DNA of 64,000 nucleotides from Paenibacillus_E oryzisoli_A (GCF_050467285.1 NZ_JBCMUN010000001.1:744001-808000); one strand, 5' to 3'. Numbered from the stretch's first letter, positions 24,619 to 34,548 are shown. Made by a program: numbers and translations. The notes: generated by a model from the letters alone, not told the origin.

Positions 24619-25494
24619 TTGTCTGAAAATAAGTCTGAATCTTTGCTGCTCGTGGACGGGATGGCGCTGCTGTTCCGCGGTTTCTATGCCACTTCCTCTG
24701 GCGGATACATAATGAGAACAAGTGATGGCACACCGGTGAACGGTGTGTATGGTTTCCTTCGCTACATGCTGGATGCGATCCAGACCTTTAAGCCCACGCA
24801 CGTGGCGTGCTGCTGGGATATGGGAAGCCGGACGTTTCGTACCGAGAAGTTCGAAAACTACAAAGCCAACCGGGGGCCGGCACCGGAAGAACTGATTCCG
24901 CAGTTCGATCTGGTCAAAGAAGTGACGGCCAGCTTTAACATCCCGAATGTCGGGGTCAGCGGATATGAGGCGGACGATTGCATCGGGACGCTCGCTACGC
25001 ACTACAGCGCGTCGATGAAGGTACAGATTTTGACCGGCGATCACGACATGCTGCAGTTGGTGAATGAGAACACGGAAGTCATTATTATGAAAAAAGGCCA
25101 CTCCAACTACATGGTCTATAACCTCGACTCGCTCATGGAGGAAAAGAGCTTGACGCCGCCGCAGATCATCGATCTGAAGGGGCTGACGGGCGATACGGCG
25201 GACAATTATCCGGGCGTTAAGGGGATTGGCGAGAAGACGGCGGTCAAGCTGCTGAACGAGTACCAGACGATTGATGGGATTCTGGAGAACCTGGCACAAT
25301 TGCCCAAAGGCGTACGCGCCAAAATCGAAGCGGAGCTGGAGATGCTGCATCTCTCCCGCGATCTCGCAACGATACGTCTGGATGCGCCGGTCGCTTGCGC
25401 GCTGGAGGATTGCAACTGGGCGATGGAGCGGGAGAAAGTGATCAGCAAATTCGAGGAATTGGAATTTAAGGGACTTATGAAATTAATCGGCTAA
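24619..25494 (+). CDS. 5'-3' exonuclease (PolA N-terminal/flap-nuclease family)
   Basis: A 291-residue stand-alone 5' nuclease. Key acidic residues are in LLLVDGMALLFRGF (N-terminus), YEADDCIGTLA and ILTGDHDMLQLV, followed by the helix-hairpin-helix region LKGLTGDTADNYPGVKGIGEKTAVKLLNEY. It should remove RNA primers or flaps, overlapping with the N-terminal domain of DNA polymerase I; B. subtilis has a similar free protein, YpcP. Start is TTG 24619 with GAAGGGAG eight bases upstream; no earlier ATG fits. A terminator follows at 25504. Confidence 0.88.
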   Translation: MSENKSESLLLVDGMALLFRGFYATSSGGYIMRTSDGTPVNGVYGFLRYMLDAIQTFKPTHVACCWDMGSRTFRTEKFENYKANRGPAPEELIPQFDLVKEVTASFNIPNVGVSGYEADDCIGTLATHYSASMKVQILTGDHDMLQLVNENTEVIIMKKGHSNYMVYNLDSLMEEKSLTPPQIIDLKGLTGDTADNYPGVKGIGEKTAVKLLNEYQTIDGILENLAQLPKGVRAKIEAELEMLHLSRDLATIRLDAPVACALEDCNWAMEREKVISKFEELEFKGLMKLIG

Positions 25495-25503
25495 ATAAAT
25501 GAG

Positions 25504-25530
25504 CAAGATCCTGAGAGGGGTCTTGTTTTT
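25504..25530 (+). terminator. Rho-independent terminator
   Basis: CAAGATCC...GGGGTCTTG with a short loop and TTTTTC. It closes the exonuclease transcript just before the first sugar locus. Confidence 0.8.
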
Positions 25531-25560
25531 CTTATTCCTCGAATGACGATCGAGATTCTA

Positions 25561-25620
25561 AAGATTTTATCCATTTATCTAGGGAAGTTAGCTGTCCGGT
25601 CAGGGGAAAACGGCTAGAAT
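25561..25620 (+). promoter_or_regulatory. Operator-promoter 1 (kinase promoter of sugar locus 1)
   Basis: The 41-base operator-like block 25561-25601 starts AAGATTTTATCCATTTATC and contains TGTCCG (25593-25598) in the -35 position, 16 bases before a -10-like TAGAAT (25615-25620). The same block occurs at three other promoters (30852, 49900, 55155). Likely target of the response regulator encoded at 27560. Confidence 0.7.
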
Positions 25621-25737
25621 AGGGGCATCGGGCCGCCTAAGCCAACGCTCTAATCATCTACAGGAACCGCTGATAAAGCGGTCGCCAAGTTTCGTTCGGA
25701 CACCGTGCAAGTTGGCTCAGGGAGGCTATTCTGCCGC

Positions 25738-27579
25738 ATGAAGCATCGATCGATTATCAATTATATTAATCAGCATTTTAAGGTCAAGCTTATCCTAAGT
25801 TTGTCCGTCATCATTATCCTTTGTTCCCTTGTAACCGGTTACGTCTCATACAGGATAAACCTTAATCTATTCGAAAGCGAAATCAGTCGGCAATATGTTC
25901 AGACGAGCGAGCAGACGATGGAGCAGATCGGGTTTAAAATTCAAGATATATACCGAATAACCGACTTTGTTTTCTTTCATCCGATGGTGGAGGAAATTGT
26001 AAAGGGGATGAATGCGGTTCCCAAAGACGGAGAAAGCGAGGCTTACCGCAACTTCATGTTGGAGCGCGACTTGGCCAGCATCCTGCTTCCCCTCAAAAAT
26101 GAAACGCCGCAGATCCGCGCCCTGTACATCGTCGATCAGCAGGGGAACAATGTTTATTTTAGTCAGGCAGCCGCATCCATTCAGATCAAATTTCCCGACT
26201 TCTATACGCAGATTAAGGGCGGTATGAATCCATCGTCCGCGGAAATCGTCTGGCAGCGAACGCTCATTCCCGATACATCGGAACCGTCGGGATTCAAAAG
26301 TACGATTGTCGCGGCGCGTGTGCTGAAATCGACGAAGCAACAGACGGAGTACGGCATGATCATACTGATCTTGGATGAGTCCTTCTTCAGCAACTCCTTG
26401 GAACCGCTTTTGGCAGGAAGAACGACGGGGGCCTACTTGTATGACCAGCATGGGAAGCTGCTGTACAGCAAGGAAGCGGCCAATGCGCAGGGCTACGAGC
26501 CCCAAATGCTGAAAGCTGGCATGGACGGGCGATTAATTCGTCATATTGGCAATACCGATTACTTGTTTGTCAAAAGCGTGTACGAGCCGCGCTCATTCAC
26601 GCTGACCAGCGGCATATCGCTGGCAGATCTTAAAGCCAAGGGCCGCAGTGTATATCAACTGGCGCTTATCTCCGGGCTTGTCAGCGTTGCCCTAATGGCC
26701 ATCAGCGTATCGTTCTTTAGCGGCAAGATGCTCCGGCCTCTACACCAGTTAGTACGTGCGATGCAGCGGGTAAGAGAAGGGAATTTCCGCGAATCCATCC
26801 CCAAGACATCTAAGGACGAATTCGCTTTTCTGGCGGACAGCTTCAACAAGATGGTTGCAGATATTCAAGCGCTCATTCAAGAAGTCTATGTCAGCAAGCT
26901 AAGCGAGAAGGAAGCGGAACTAAAAGCGCTGCAGGCGCAGCTCAATCCTCACTTTTTGCATAATGCCTTAAATACCATATATTGGAAAATAATATTGTTA
27001 TATGAAGATGCCGAGACGGCCTCGTTGGTCTCCAGTTTGTCAGAGTTGTTGAAATACTCCCTTGGCACGATCTCCGCCCCCAGTACGCTAAGGGAAGAAC
27101 TTAAGCAAATCCGAAACTATATGACGATTCAAGAAGCGCGCTACGGAGAGGAATTAACGGTCTGCCTCGAAGTTGAAGAGGCTATTCTGGAGGGAAGCAT
27201 GCAGCGGCTGCTGCTGCAGCCCTTGGTGGAGAACGTGTTTGTTCATGCTTTTGCGAATCAGTCAGAAGACAAGCGTTTGTCAATCCGGGCTAGCCGCGTA
27301 GATAGCGAACTTCGCATTGAAATCGAGGATAACGGCTGCGGAATGCCAGACAGAGTAATCGCACAGCTGCATGATGACCGCAGTATACAGGACGACCGCA
27401 AAGAGCGGGAAAGCATCGGCATTCGCAATGTGATGAGACGTATTCACCTTGTTCATGGGAAGCCGTACGGTATGGACATTCGACAGTTGGAACAGGGAAC
27501 ACGGATTGTACTTAGACTGCCGTTCGAGCTCGAGCCGCCCAAGGAAGGAGAGACACAGCATGCGCATCATGTTGGTTGA
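25738..27579 (+). CDS. YesM-type sensor histidine kinase, sugar locus 1
   Basis: A 613-residue membrane kinase: N-terminal membrane helix (residues about 16-36), an extracellular sensor of about 250 residues, a second helix near residue 315, a HAMP linker, then the His-kinase phospho-acceptor in LKALQAQLNPHFLHNALN and an HATPase domain (LLLQPLVENVFVHAF, DNGCGMP). This architecture belongs to the YesM family, which pairs with AraC-type response regulators and senses extracellular carbohydrates, often through binding proteins. An ATG at 25738 is chosen; GGGAGG lies 12 bases upstream, a long spacing. Its 3' end overlaps the regulator gene. Strong similarity to the kinase at 50039. Confidence 0.88.
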   Translation: MKHRSIINYINQHFKVKLILSLSVIIILCSLVTGYVSYRINLNLFESEISRQYVQTSEQTMEQIGFKIQDIYRITDFVFFHPMVEEIVKGMNAVPKDGESEAYRNFMLERDLASILLPLKNETPQIRALYIVDQQGNNVYFSQAAASIQIKFPDFYTQIKGGMNPSSAEIVWQRTLIPDTSEPSGFKSTIVAARVLKSTKQQTEYGMIILILDESFFSNSLEPLLAGRTTGAYLYDQHGKLLYSKEAANAQGYEPQMLKAGMDGRLIRHIGNTDYLFVKSVYEPRSFTLTSGISLADLKAKGRSVYQLALISGLVSVALMAISVSFFSGKMLRPLHQLVRAMQRVREGNFRESIPKTSKDEFAFLADSFNKMVADIQALIQEVYVSKLSEKEAELKALQAQLNPHFLHNALNTIYWKIILLYEDAETASLVSSLSELLKYSLGTISAPSTLREELKQIRNYMTIQEARYGEELTVCLEVEEAILEGSMQRLLLQPLVENVFVHAFANQSEDKRLSIRASRVDSELRIEIEDNGCGMPDRVIAQLHDDRSIQDDRKERESIGIRNVMRRIHLVHGKPYGMDIRQLEQGTRIVLRLPFELEPPKEGETQHAHHVG

Positions 27580-29092
27580 GGATGAGCCTTTATTCCGGAA
27601 AGGGCTCGCCAAAATGATAGCAGGATCAGGAACAAGATGGACCGTCTGCGGAGAAGCGGAGAACGGTCAGGTGGCGGAGCTGATGATTCAGGAACTGCGG
27701 CCGGATCTCGTGATGACGGATATTCGCATGCCTGCGATGGACGGACTCCAGCTGCTTAAACAAACGAAAGCTCATTTTCCTTCAACCGAGTTTATTGTGG
27801 TTACGGGGTATCAGGATTTTCATTATGCCCAGACTGCGCTGCGCAGCGGTGCACTGGATTTGCTCGTTAAGCCCTGCAGCATGCAAGATATTTTTGATGT
27901 TCTGCACAAAGTGGAGGTTCTGCTTGCGGAGCGAGAGGCTGTCGCCCGTCAAGCGGCGAGTGACAAGCAATTGCTCTTGGAAAATACGCTTCGAGCCGTT
28001 ATGCTGCGCTTTCCCTACGCATTGGGCATGCTGGAAGAGCTGAAGGGCATGCCCGATTCGTACCGGTTGCTGATGATCCAGATCATGGATTTTTTCCCGG
28101 TTCATCGCGCCTACCGAAAGCAGGATGTTTCTTTGCTGCAATTCTCAGCACTGAACATTATAGGGGAAATGATGGACATTTATGGCGTCACGGGAACCTT
28201 GCTGGGCATAGAGTCAGGACGATTCGCTCTCTTGTTCGATGCGGCTGCTAAAGAGGAGCCTTTCGTAGAGGCTTCTTGCCGAACCGTGCAGCAATTGCTC
28301 GGTTTGCCGATGGGCGCGGCATGTTCCGGCCTTGTTGGAGAGTGGACACAACTGCCGGATGTCTATGAGTCGTTACTGGAGAAGTTGAAAGCGTCAATTC
28401 CAGTAGATAAGGCGAATGGACAGGAAGCGGCTATGGCGATTAATCGGGCCAGACAGCAACTGATTAGTGCTCAACTGGCCGCATTTTTTTCTTCCGGGCA
28501 AATTGACGCCATGAAATCGTATTTGGAACAGCATGCATTAGAAATTAGCGGCATTAACGAGGAAGCTTGGCGGATCGAAGCCCTATCGTTTAGCTTTGCG
28601 CTGCAGGATACGATGCGCAAGCAATTTGGTCAGGAGTCGGACTCGCTTTCCTTGACGGATCGGATTAGCAAGCTGCACGATTGTCATGGAAAGGATGAAG
28701 CGGGGGCATGGATGAAGGAAGAACTGGAGCGGTTTTGGACCGCTTTTCAAGCGTGGCAGAACAGACATAGTGCCGGCGCCATTTCTCGAGCTGTTCGCTA
28801 TATGCAGGAGCGATATACCGAATCGCTGTCGCTGCAGCAGGTAGCCGCTCAGGTGCATTTGAACGCAACCTATTTTAGCCATGTCTTCAAGAAAGAGACC
28901 GGCTTCAGCTTCGTTCAGTATCTCCTTGAGATGCGCATGGAGAAGGCGAAGCAATTGCTCGCGAACACCGATATGAACATTACAGAAATCTCAGGTGCAA
29001 TTGGGTATGATCTGCCCAATTACTTTGCCAAATTGTTCAGACAGTGTACAGGGCTCTCCCCAAAGGAGTTCCGGAAACAAAATCAGATATGA
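27560..29092 (+). CDS. AraC-type response regulator (YesN-like), sugar locus 1
   Basis: A 510-residue regulator. The receiver domain (residues 1-120) has the DE pair in MLVEDEPLF, the phosphorylated Asp in LVMTDIRMP and the Lys in LLVKPCS. After a long linker, the last about 100 residues carry two helix-turn-helix motifs of the AraC family (LSLQQVAAQVHLNATYFSHVFKKETG, ITEISGAIGYDLPNYFAKLFRQCTG). Start at 27560 with AAGGAAGGAGAG; it overlaps the kinase by 20 bases. It probably binds the operator blocks at 25561 and 30852. Confidence 0.88.
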   Translation: MRIMLVEDEPLFRKGLAKMIAGSGTRWTVCGEAENGQVAELMIQELRPDLVMTDIRMPAMDGLQLLKQTKAHFPSTEFIVVTGYQDFHYAQTALRSGALDLLVKPCSMQDIFDVLHKVEVLLAEREAVARQAASDKQLLLENTLRAVMLRFPYALGMLEELKGMPDSYRLLMIQIMDFFPVHRAYRKQDVSLLQFSALNIIGEMMDIYGVTGTLLGIESGRFALLFDAAAKEEPFVEASCRTVQQLLGLPMGAACSGLVGEWTQLPDVYESLLEKLKASIPVDKANGQEAAMAINRARQQLISAQLAAFFSSGQIDAMKSYLEQHALEISGINEEAWRIEALSFSFALQDTMRKQFGQESDSLSLTDRISKLHDCHGKDEAGAWMKEELERFWTAFQAWQNRHSAGAISRAVRYMQERYTESLSLQQVAAQVHLNATYFSHVFKKETGFSFVQYLLEMRMEKAKQLLANTDMNITEISGAIGYDLPNYFAKLFRQCTGLSPKEFRKQNQI

Positions 29093-29129
29093 CTGAGGGG
29101 AACAAGTCTTCAGGAAAAGAGGCGTCTGG

Positions 29130-30785
29130 ATGATTAAAGGATGCAGATACGCAGCGTTACTTGTGCTGCTTGCTCTGGCAAGTGCTGGATGCGCGACGGG
29201 CGATGGCCAGTTGCCAGTGCCTTCCCAAGGCGCGGCCAAGCGGGGGAGCATTACCGTAAGCATTTATGACCGTGGTATTACCCCAGCCAGTGAAGGGACC
29301 ATCGATAACAACATCATGACGAGATGGATCAACGAGGCCGGTCCCGTCGAAGTCAAATTTATTCCGGTGTCACGCACCCAATCGGAACAGGGGCTCAACA
29401 CCCTATTTGCTGCTGAGAAAGCGCCGGATTTGATTTTGGAATATGCGCCGCAAGTCAAAAATACACTGATTGACCGAAAGCTGATTCAGCCGATAGAGGG
29501 AATGATTGAAGCTTATAGTACCGAATACAAAGAGCTGCTAAGTAAATATCCGATTTTGAAAAGAGTAGGAACCGGCGCCGACGGTCAGTTATACCAGTTT
29601 GGCCGTATTAACGAGACGATTCCGCAGCGCGGCGTCTTTATTCGGAAGGACTGGCTTCAAAAACTCGGGTTGAATTTACCGAAGACGACGGATGAGTTGT
29701 ATCTCGTAGCTAAAGCGTTCGCTGAACGGGATCCGGACGGGAACGGCAAGAAGGATACATACGGCATCGCGATGTCCTACAATTCCGGAGCCATTCTGGA
29801 TGAGATGTTTGGTGTGACTTACCCTGATTATGTCGTCAAGAATGGTGAACTTGTTCACGGATGGGATCATATTGAGGCAGTCACGGCTTTCAAGAAAAGG
29901 CTGTACGAGGAAGGAATTGTGGACAGAAGCTACTTTACCGACAAGACGGGGTCGAGGGCGAAGCAGGATTTCCTGAATGGCAAGACCGGTATCTTCATGG
30001 AACAGTTTAACGTTCCCGTCACATTCTTAACCGATTTTTACATGCCCTTGTTAAAGAATGTACCGGAAGCGGATCTCGCCATCATGCCGTATCCGGAGAC
30101 GCCGGTCGGACGATTCAACCCCATTTTTGTGAATCCGGTTCAAATGACGGGGGTTGTGAATGCCAAGGCCAAAGATCCGGAGGCCATCATGAAGTATGTC
30201 GACTTCGCTTCCTCGGAACGATTTATGAAAACAATGTACTACGGCTTTGAAGGCATCCATAGCAAATCGGAAGTTGGCGTCTGTCCGCAAGTAACGGATC
30301 TGATGAAATGGAGAACAGAATTCAACTATGCCTCTGGCGACTTTGCGATGCTAGCTTCGCCAATCCTTGCAGGCAACTGTTATTATGGTACGAGGAAATT
30401 AAGCAATGACGATCCGCTGCAGAGGCGCGTCAAGGAGATGTTCGAACGAAACTCTCTGAATGTAGATTTCAATTTGCAGACAGCCGGTCCGACGCATTCG
30501 GAGCAGATGCCCCAACCGCCGAAGGAACTTCAACAGATCCTCACGGATATGACGAAACACGTTGGCTCGATGGAAGGGGACATCTGGATAAAGGCTGTCC
30601 TAACGCCGGGATACTCACCGATGCAGGCTAGGCAGGATGCAGTTGCTGCATGGGAGTCGGCTGGAGGTAAAAAAGTGGATGATTGGTACCGGAAGTTCTA
30701 TGCCACTGATAAGTCGAAAATCATCCTGACAGAGGATATTTACCACATCTTCCAGGAACAACGTGCTACGCAGAACGCGAATTAA
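29130..30785 (+). CDS. Solute-binding lipoprotein A, sugar locus 1
   Basis: A 551-residue extracellular solute-binding protein (family 1) with signal peptide and lipobox ASAGC (Cys21). The body has the family marks APDLILEYAP, FGRINETIPQRGVFIRKDWL and the calcium-site-like DPDGNGKKDTYG. It lies 37 bases after the regulator gene and before a terminator, separated from the permeases by their own promoter. The locus has a second binding protein after the permeases, so this one may act with the kinase as a sugar sensor rather than as the transport partner; that is inference from position only. Confidence 0.82.
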   Translation: MIKGCRYAALLVLLALASAGCATGDGQLPVPSQGAAKRGSITVSIYDRGITPASEGTIDNNIMTRWINEAGPVEVKFIPVSRTQSEQGLNTLFAAEKAPDLILEYAPQVKNTLIDRKLIQPIEGMIEAYSTEYKELLSKYPILKRVGTGADGQLYQFGRINETIPQRGVFIRKDWLQKLGLNLPKTTDELYLVAKAFAERDPDGNGKKDTYGIAMSYNSGAILDEMFGVTYPDYVVKNGELVHGWDHIEAVTAFKKRLYEEGIVDRSYFTDKTGSRAKQDFLNGKTGIFMEQFNVPVTFLTDFYMPLLKNVPEADLAIMPYPETPVGRFNPIFVNPVQMTGVVNAKAKDPEAIMKYVDFASSERFMKTMYYGFEGIHSKSEVGVCPQVTDLMKWRTEFNYASGDFAMLASPILAGNCYYGTRKLSNDDPLQRRVKEMFERNSLNVDFNLQTAGPTHSEQMPQPPKELQQILTDMTKHVGSMEGDIWIKAVLTPGYSPMQARQDAVAAWESAGGKKVDDWYRKFYATDKSKIILTEDIYHIFQEQRATQNAN

Positions 30786-30796
30786 TTCAGAAGGAG

Positions 30797-30824
30797 AAAG
30801 CCCCCAAGTTCGGGGCTTTTTTTG
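30797..30824 (+). terminator. Rho-independent terminator
   Basis: AAAGCCCC (30797-30804) pairs with GGGGCTTT (30812-30819), then a run of T residues. It separates the kinase-regulator-binding protein unit from the permease unit. Confidence 0.92.
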
Positions 30825-30851
30825 TTTGTATCGAAGAATGTCCGACTTCCA

Positions 30852-30911
30852 AAAATCGTATCCATTTCTCCAAAGTTCTTAGATGTTCGTTCTGGCAGAA
30901 AAACGTAAACT
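30852..30911 (+). promoter_or_regulatory. Operator-promoter 3 (permease promoter of sugar locus 1)
   Basis: Block 30852-30892 (AAAATCGTATCCATTTCTC at its left end, TGTTCG at 30884-30889) matches the other three operators; 16 bases later a -10-like TAAACT lies at 30906-30911. The permease start is 33 bases further on. Confidence 0.7.
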
Positions 30912-30944
30912 AAGATCAAGCAACAAGAACAAGAGGTGAATGCG

Positions 30945-31871
30945 ATGGGAGCAAGGCAATCAAGCTGGAAGCAGGGGCTACGCTATGTAAATCGGAACAA
31001 ATATTTATACATACTGTTAGCCCCGTGCGTCCTCTATTTTTTAATTTTCAACTATGTTCCAATGTACGGCATCCTGATGGCTTTTAAGGATTTTAATTTC
31101 TCTAAGGGCATTCTGGGCAGCCCCTGGGTGGGATGGGACAACTTCCGGTACATGTTCGGACTCAGCGATTTTTACAATGTGTTCTGGAATTCGCTCTACT
31201 TAAGCTTCTTGCGGCTCGTCTTCGGGTTCCCGTTTCCGATCTTGCTGGCGCTGTTTCTGAATGAGATTCGGAGCCTCGCTTATCAAAGAGCGGCCCAAAC
31301 ACTGATCTATCTGCCTCATTTCATCTCATGGGTCGTTATAGGCGGCATTCTTGTCAATTTCCTTTCACCGACATGGGGAATCGTCAATATGGTCTTGGCG
31401 AAGCTGGGAGTGGAGCCTATCTTCTTCCTGGCAGATGAAAATTATTTCCGGCCCATTGTTGTCCTAAGCAACATCTGGAAAGAGTCCGGCTGGGGAAGCA
31501 TTATTTATCTGGCCACGATTGCAGGCATTAACTCGGAACTGTACGAGGCCGCCAGTATCGATGGCGCGAATCGCAGACAGAAGCTGTGGTCGATTACATT
31601 ACCGGGCATTAAATCGACGATCATCGTACTGTTCATCCTGCGGCTCGGTCAAATGATGGGCAACGGATTTGAACAAATTTTTGTCCTGCAAAATCCGATG
31701 AATCTGGGCGTTTCCGAAGTGTTTGAAACTTATGCGTATCGCGTCGGCATTCTTGGCGGCAGGTTTTCTTTCGGCACCACAGTTGGGCTATTTACATCTG
31801 TAATCGGTTTGATTTTCCTGCTAATCGGCAACAAAATCGCCAAACTGATGAAAGAAGACGGTATTTGGTAA
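30945..31871 (+). CDS. Sugar ABC transporter permease (LplB family), locus 1
   Basis: A 308-residue membrane protein, the first of a permease pair. It has N-terminal basic residues then a membrane helix (YLYILLAPCVLYFLIFNYVP), and the ATPase-contact EAA-like loop EAASIDGANRRQKLWSITLPGI. LplB/UgpA-type permeases take up oligosaccharides. The frame starts earlier at GTG 30936, but ATG 30945 has AAGAGGTG at proper spacing and gives exactly the same length as its paralogue at 55237. No ATPase gene is in the locus, so a shared MsmX-type ATPase is expected. Confidence 0.85.
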   Translation: MGARQSSWKQGLRYVNRNKYLYILLAPCVLYFLIFNYVPMYGILMAFKDFNFSKGILGSPWVGWDNFRYMFGLSDFYNVFWNSLYLSFLRLVFGFPFPILLALFLNEIRSLAYQRAAQTLIYLPHFISWVVIGGILVNFLSPTWGIVNMVLAKLGVEPIFFLADENYFRPIVVLSNIWKESGWGSIIYLATIAGINSELYEAASIDGANRRQKLWSITLPGIKSTIIVLFILRLGQMMGNGFEQIFVLQNPMNLGVSEVFETYAYRVGILGGRFSFGTTVGLFTSVIGLIFLLIGNKIAKLMKEDGIW

Positions 31872-31932
31872 AAGAGGCTGATGCCAGGCATGTTGGCAGT
31901 CTGCAGGGATCCGCCAGAAAGGGGTAATTGCA

Positions 31933-32802
31933 TTGAAAATCAGATCGATCGGAGACAAGCTGTTTGACGGAATCAACTATACATTCATTACCTTGTTTTC
32001 CCTAGCTTGCTTGTTTCCTTTTTTTTACGTCGCTTCCTTATCGGTCATGCCGTATTCGGAGTACCTAGAGAATCCGCTGAAATTGATTCCGAGCCATCCG
32101 GAATTCGGCGCATATAAGCAAATTCTCCAAATGCCGCTCATGTGGTCAGGGTACAAAAATACTCTCCTCATCACTGTCATTGGCGTGGCATTGAATATTG
32201 CCTTGCTGCTCATATCAGCGTACCCTCTGTCCAAGAGAGATCTTAAGGGCCGCAATACCGTGTTAATGTTTATCACCTTCACGATGTTTTTTAACGGTGG
32301 ACTTATTCCAAACTTCTTCCTTGTCAAAACGTTGCATCTATACAACACGTTGTGGAGTATGATTTTACCGGGTGTGCTAGGTGCCTATAACCTGATTCTG
32401 ATGAAAAATTTCATCGCTGAAATTCCCACGAGCCTGGAGGAATCGGCCAAGATTGATGGAGCCAATGAAATTACGATTCTAGCTAGAATTATCGTGCCGC
32501 TCTCCAAGCCGGCGATCGCTACTTTCGTTATTTTTCATGCCGTAACCCAATGGAACACGTTCTTCTCCGCTATCATCTATACGTCCAAAAGGGACTTATG
32601 GCCGCTCATGCTCATATTGCGTGACATGGTGGTCGACGATGGCGGCATCGCGAAGGACATCATGGATACAGGATCCGGTGTCACCGTATTTACCATTAAG
32701 ATGGCGATCATCATCTTCGCCACGCTGCCGATCATTACCGTCTATCCGTTTCTGCAGCGGTTTTTCATGAAAGGCTTATTAGTCGGTTCGATTAAAGGCT
32801 GA
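31933..32802 (+). CDS. Sugar ABC transporter permease (LplC/YtcP family), locus 1
   Basis: A 289-residue membrane protein, the second permease. It carries ESAKIDGANEITILARIIVPLSKPAIAT, the EAA-like loop, and C-terminal LPIITVYPFLQRFFMKGLLVGSIKG, typical of the CUT1-type LplC/YtcP group. Start TTG 31933 with GAAAGGGG about eight bases upstream. It lies 61 bases after the first permease. Confidence 0.85.
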   Translation: MKIRSIGDKLFDGINYTFITLFSLACLFPFFYVASLSVMPYSEYLENPLKLIPSHPEFGAYKQILQMPLMWSGYKNTLLITVIGVALNIALLLISAYPLSKRDLKGRNTVLMFITFTMFFNGGLIPNFFLVKTLHLYNTLWSMILPGVLGAYNLILMKNFIAEIPTSLEESAKIDGANEITILARIIVPLSKPAIATFVIFHAVTQWNTFFSAIIYTSKRDLWPLMLILRDMVVDDGGIAKDIMDTGSGVTVFTIKMAIIIFATLPIITVYPFLQRFFMKGLLVGSIKG

Positions 32803-32871
32803 CTACGATTCACTCGTTTACCTCTGCCTACTCGGGCAGTTGTAATACATCATTCAAAGGGGAGTGCTAAT

Positions 32872-34473
32872 ATGAAGAAAAAGATGGCTCGACGTGCGGC
32901 AATGACAGCAGTAACGCTCACATTGATCGTCCCTCTTGCAACAGCTTGTGGAGACGGGAATTCGGGGAATGCATCCGGTTCTTCTTCATCGCCAAATGCG
33001 AGTTCCGGGACTGGCACAGGGGCAACGTCAAAACCGGCGGCGCCTGTTACGATTAAAATGTTTAACCGAGTTAATGCAGGCATCGTTCTGGAGAACAATC
33101 CGATTGTGACAGAAGCGGAGAAGTTGGCGAATGTCAAACTTTCCATCGAAGCGCCTCCGATCAACAACTATGTGGATAAGCTGCAGGTTTTAATGGCTTC
33201 CGGCGATCTGCCCGATCTTGTCTATAACTGGGGCGGCGCCGACACCAATATGGAAACGTGGGCGAAGAATGGCCTGCTCACGCCGCTTGATGACCAAATT
33301 GCCAAATATCCGAATCTGATGAAAAACATTACGAAGGAAATGTGGGACGGCGTCAAGTCGGTGAACGATGGCAAGACGTATATGATCCCGCGACCGAATG
33401 TCGTCAATCACTGGGGCTACCTGATTAATCAGCAATGGCTGGATAAGCTTCAATTAAAAGCACCGACAACACTAGAGGAGTTCACGAACGTTTGCAAGGC
33501 GTTTGCGAAGAATGACCCCGACGGCAACGGCAAAGCCGATACGTATTGTGTCAGCTTCTCGAATCCGACGCTTGGCAACAATTCCATCTGGAACGCCTCG
33601 AACTTCCTTGCTTCCGCATTCAGTCTTCCAATTGTAAACGGGGCCAAGGATAAGGATGGCACGTATAAAATTCGCGAGAAAATGTCCGGATACATTCCTT
33701 ATCTGACGTATCTGAAACAATTGAACGATGAAAAATTGATCGATCCTGAGTTTCTGATCAACAAAATCTATGTTGACCAAGAGAAGCAGAATCAAGGCAA
33801 AGTCGGGATCATTTACGGGCACCAGTATGCGGTTATGGCCAATTTGTCCAAAGATAAGGAGTCGGATAAAAAGTTAACGTACCACGCTGTTCTTAAGGAT
33901 AGCCAAGGTGTGGCGTCCGACTGGGTCGTACCTGCAACGTGGGGAGGCTGGATGATTCCCAAGTCCACCAAAAATGTAGACGCGGTTCTGAAGTTCCTGG
34001 ATTGGGGCAACACAACCGAAGCGAATACCTTGTTCCAAATCGGCGTAAAAGGTCAGACATACGATAGTTATGATGCGGCGACGAAGAAAATCGTCCGTAC
34101 GGCGGATCAATCGGCTAAGCTGGCAACACTTACGAGCACGTACATGACGATCGCCAACGCGATCGACGGAAGTGCGGCTACCATTGAAGGAGCGGATACA
34201 GAAGAGCGGCTCGCCAAGTACAAGACGCAAACCGATGATGCGCTCAAACAAATGAAAGTGATCAATATTCCAGCCGTGCGGGCACCGAAAATTTTGAACC
34301 TGAACAACGCGATTCCGGATCTCGTGAAGAAGAAGGACGATCAGGAGATGAAATACATGACGGGTGCGATTTCGCTGCAGCAGTTCCAAGACTTCCTTGA
34401 TAAAGAATGGTATCCGGCAACGGCTGATGCTGAGAAGGAATACGTTGACTACATGAATAAAGTAGGAAAATAA
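32872..34473 (+). CDS. Solute-binding lipoprotein B, sugar locus 1
   Basis: A 533-residue solute-binding lipoprotein (lipobox ATAC, Cys26; Ser/Gly/Ala-rich linker to about residue 60). The body contains MASGDLPDLVYNWGG, LTPLDDQIAKYPNLMKNI and the DPDGNGKADTY site, as in LplA/YtcQ proteins. Following the permeases in the same unit, it is the likely transport receptor. Paralogue at 57101. A GC-rich hairpin lies after the stop. Confidence 0.85.
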   Translation: MKKKMARRAAMTAVTLTLIVPLATACGDGNSGNASGSSSSPNASSGTGTGATSKPAAPVTIKMFNRVNAGIVLENNPIVTEAEKLANVKLSIEAPPINNYVDKLQVLMASGDLPDLVYNWGGADTNMETWAKNGLLTPLDDQIAKYPNLMKNITKEMWDGVKSVNDGKTYMIPRPNVVNHWGYLINQQWLDKLQLKAPTTLEEFTNVCKAFAKNDPDGNGKADTYCVSFSNPTLGNNSIWNASNFLASAFSLPIVNGAKDKDGTYKIREKMSGYIPYLTYLKQLNDEKLIDPEFLINKIYVDQEKQNQGKVGIIYGHQYAVMANLSKDKESDKKLTYHAVLKDSQGVASDWVVPATWGGWMIPKSTKNVDAVLKFLDWGNTTEANTLFQIGVKGQTYDSYDAATKKIVRTADQSAKLATLTSTYMTIANAIDGSAATIEGADTEERLAKYKTQTDDALKQMKVINIPAVRAPKILNLNNAIPDLVKKKDDQEMKYMTGAISLQQFQDFLDKEWYPATADAEKEYVDYMNKVGK

Positions 34474-34481
34474 TCACATCC

Positions 34482-34511
34482 TCCCTTCCCGATTCGTTCG
34501 GGGAGGGAGTG
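34482..34511 (+). terminator. GC-rich hairpin after sugar locus 1, possible terminator
   Basis: CTCCCTTCCC pairs imperfectly with GGGGAGGGAG around a short loop. The T-run is absent (TGCATGTTATTTTC follows), so it may only stabilise the mRNA end. Confidence 0.45.
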
Positions 34512-34534
34512 CATGTTATTTTCTACAAGTGGAT

Positions 34535-34548
34535 TGTAAGCGCTTTAT
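34535..34548 (+). promoter_or_regulatory. cre-like site before the glycosidase gene
   Basis: TGTAAGCGCTTTAT matches the CcpA operator consensus TGWAARCGYTWNCW at all but one position (A instead of C near the end). It lies 23 bases before the start codon, so CcpA could block expression in the presence of good carbon sources. Confidence 0.5.

Noticed and set aside
24313..25350. 345-codon minus-strand open frame across the FMN reductase end and exonuclease
   Set aside because: It crosses a strong terminator and two well-supported genes.
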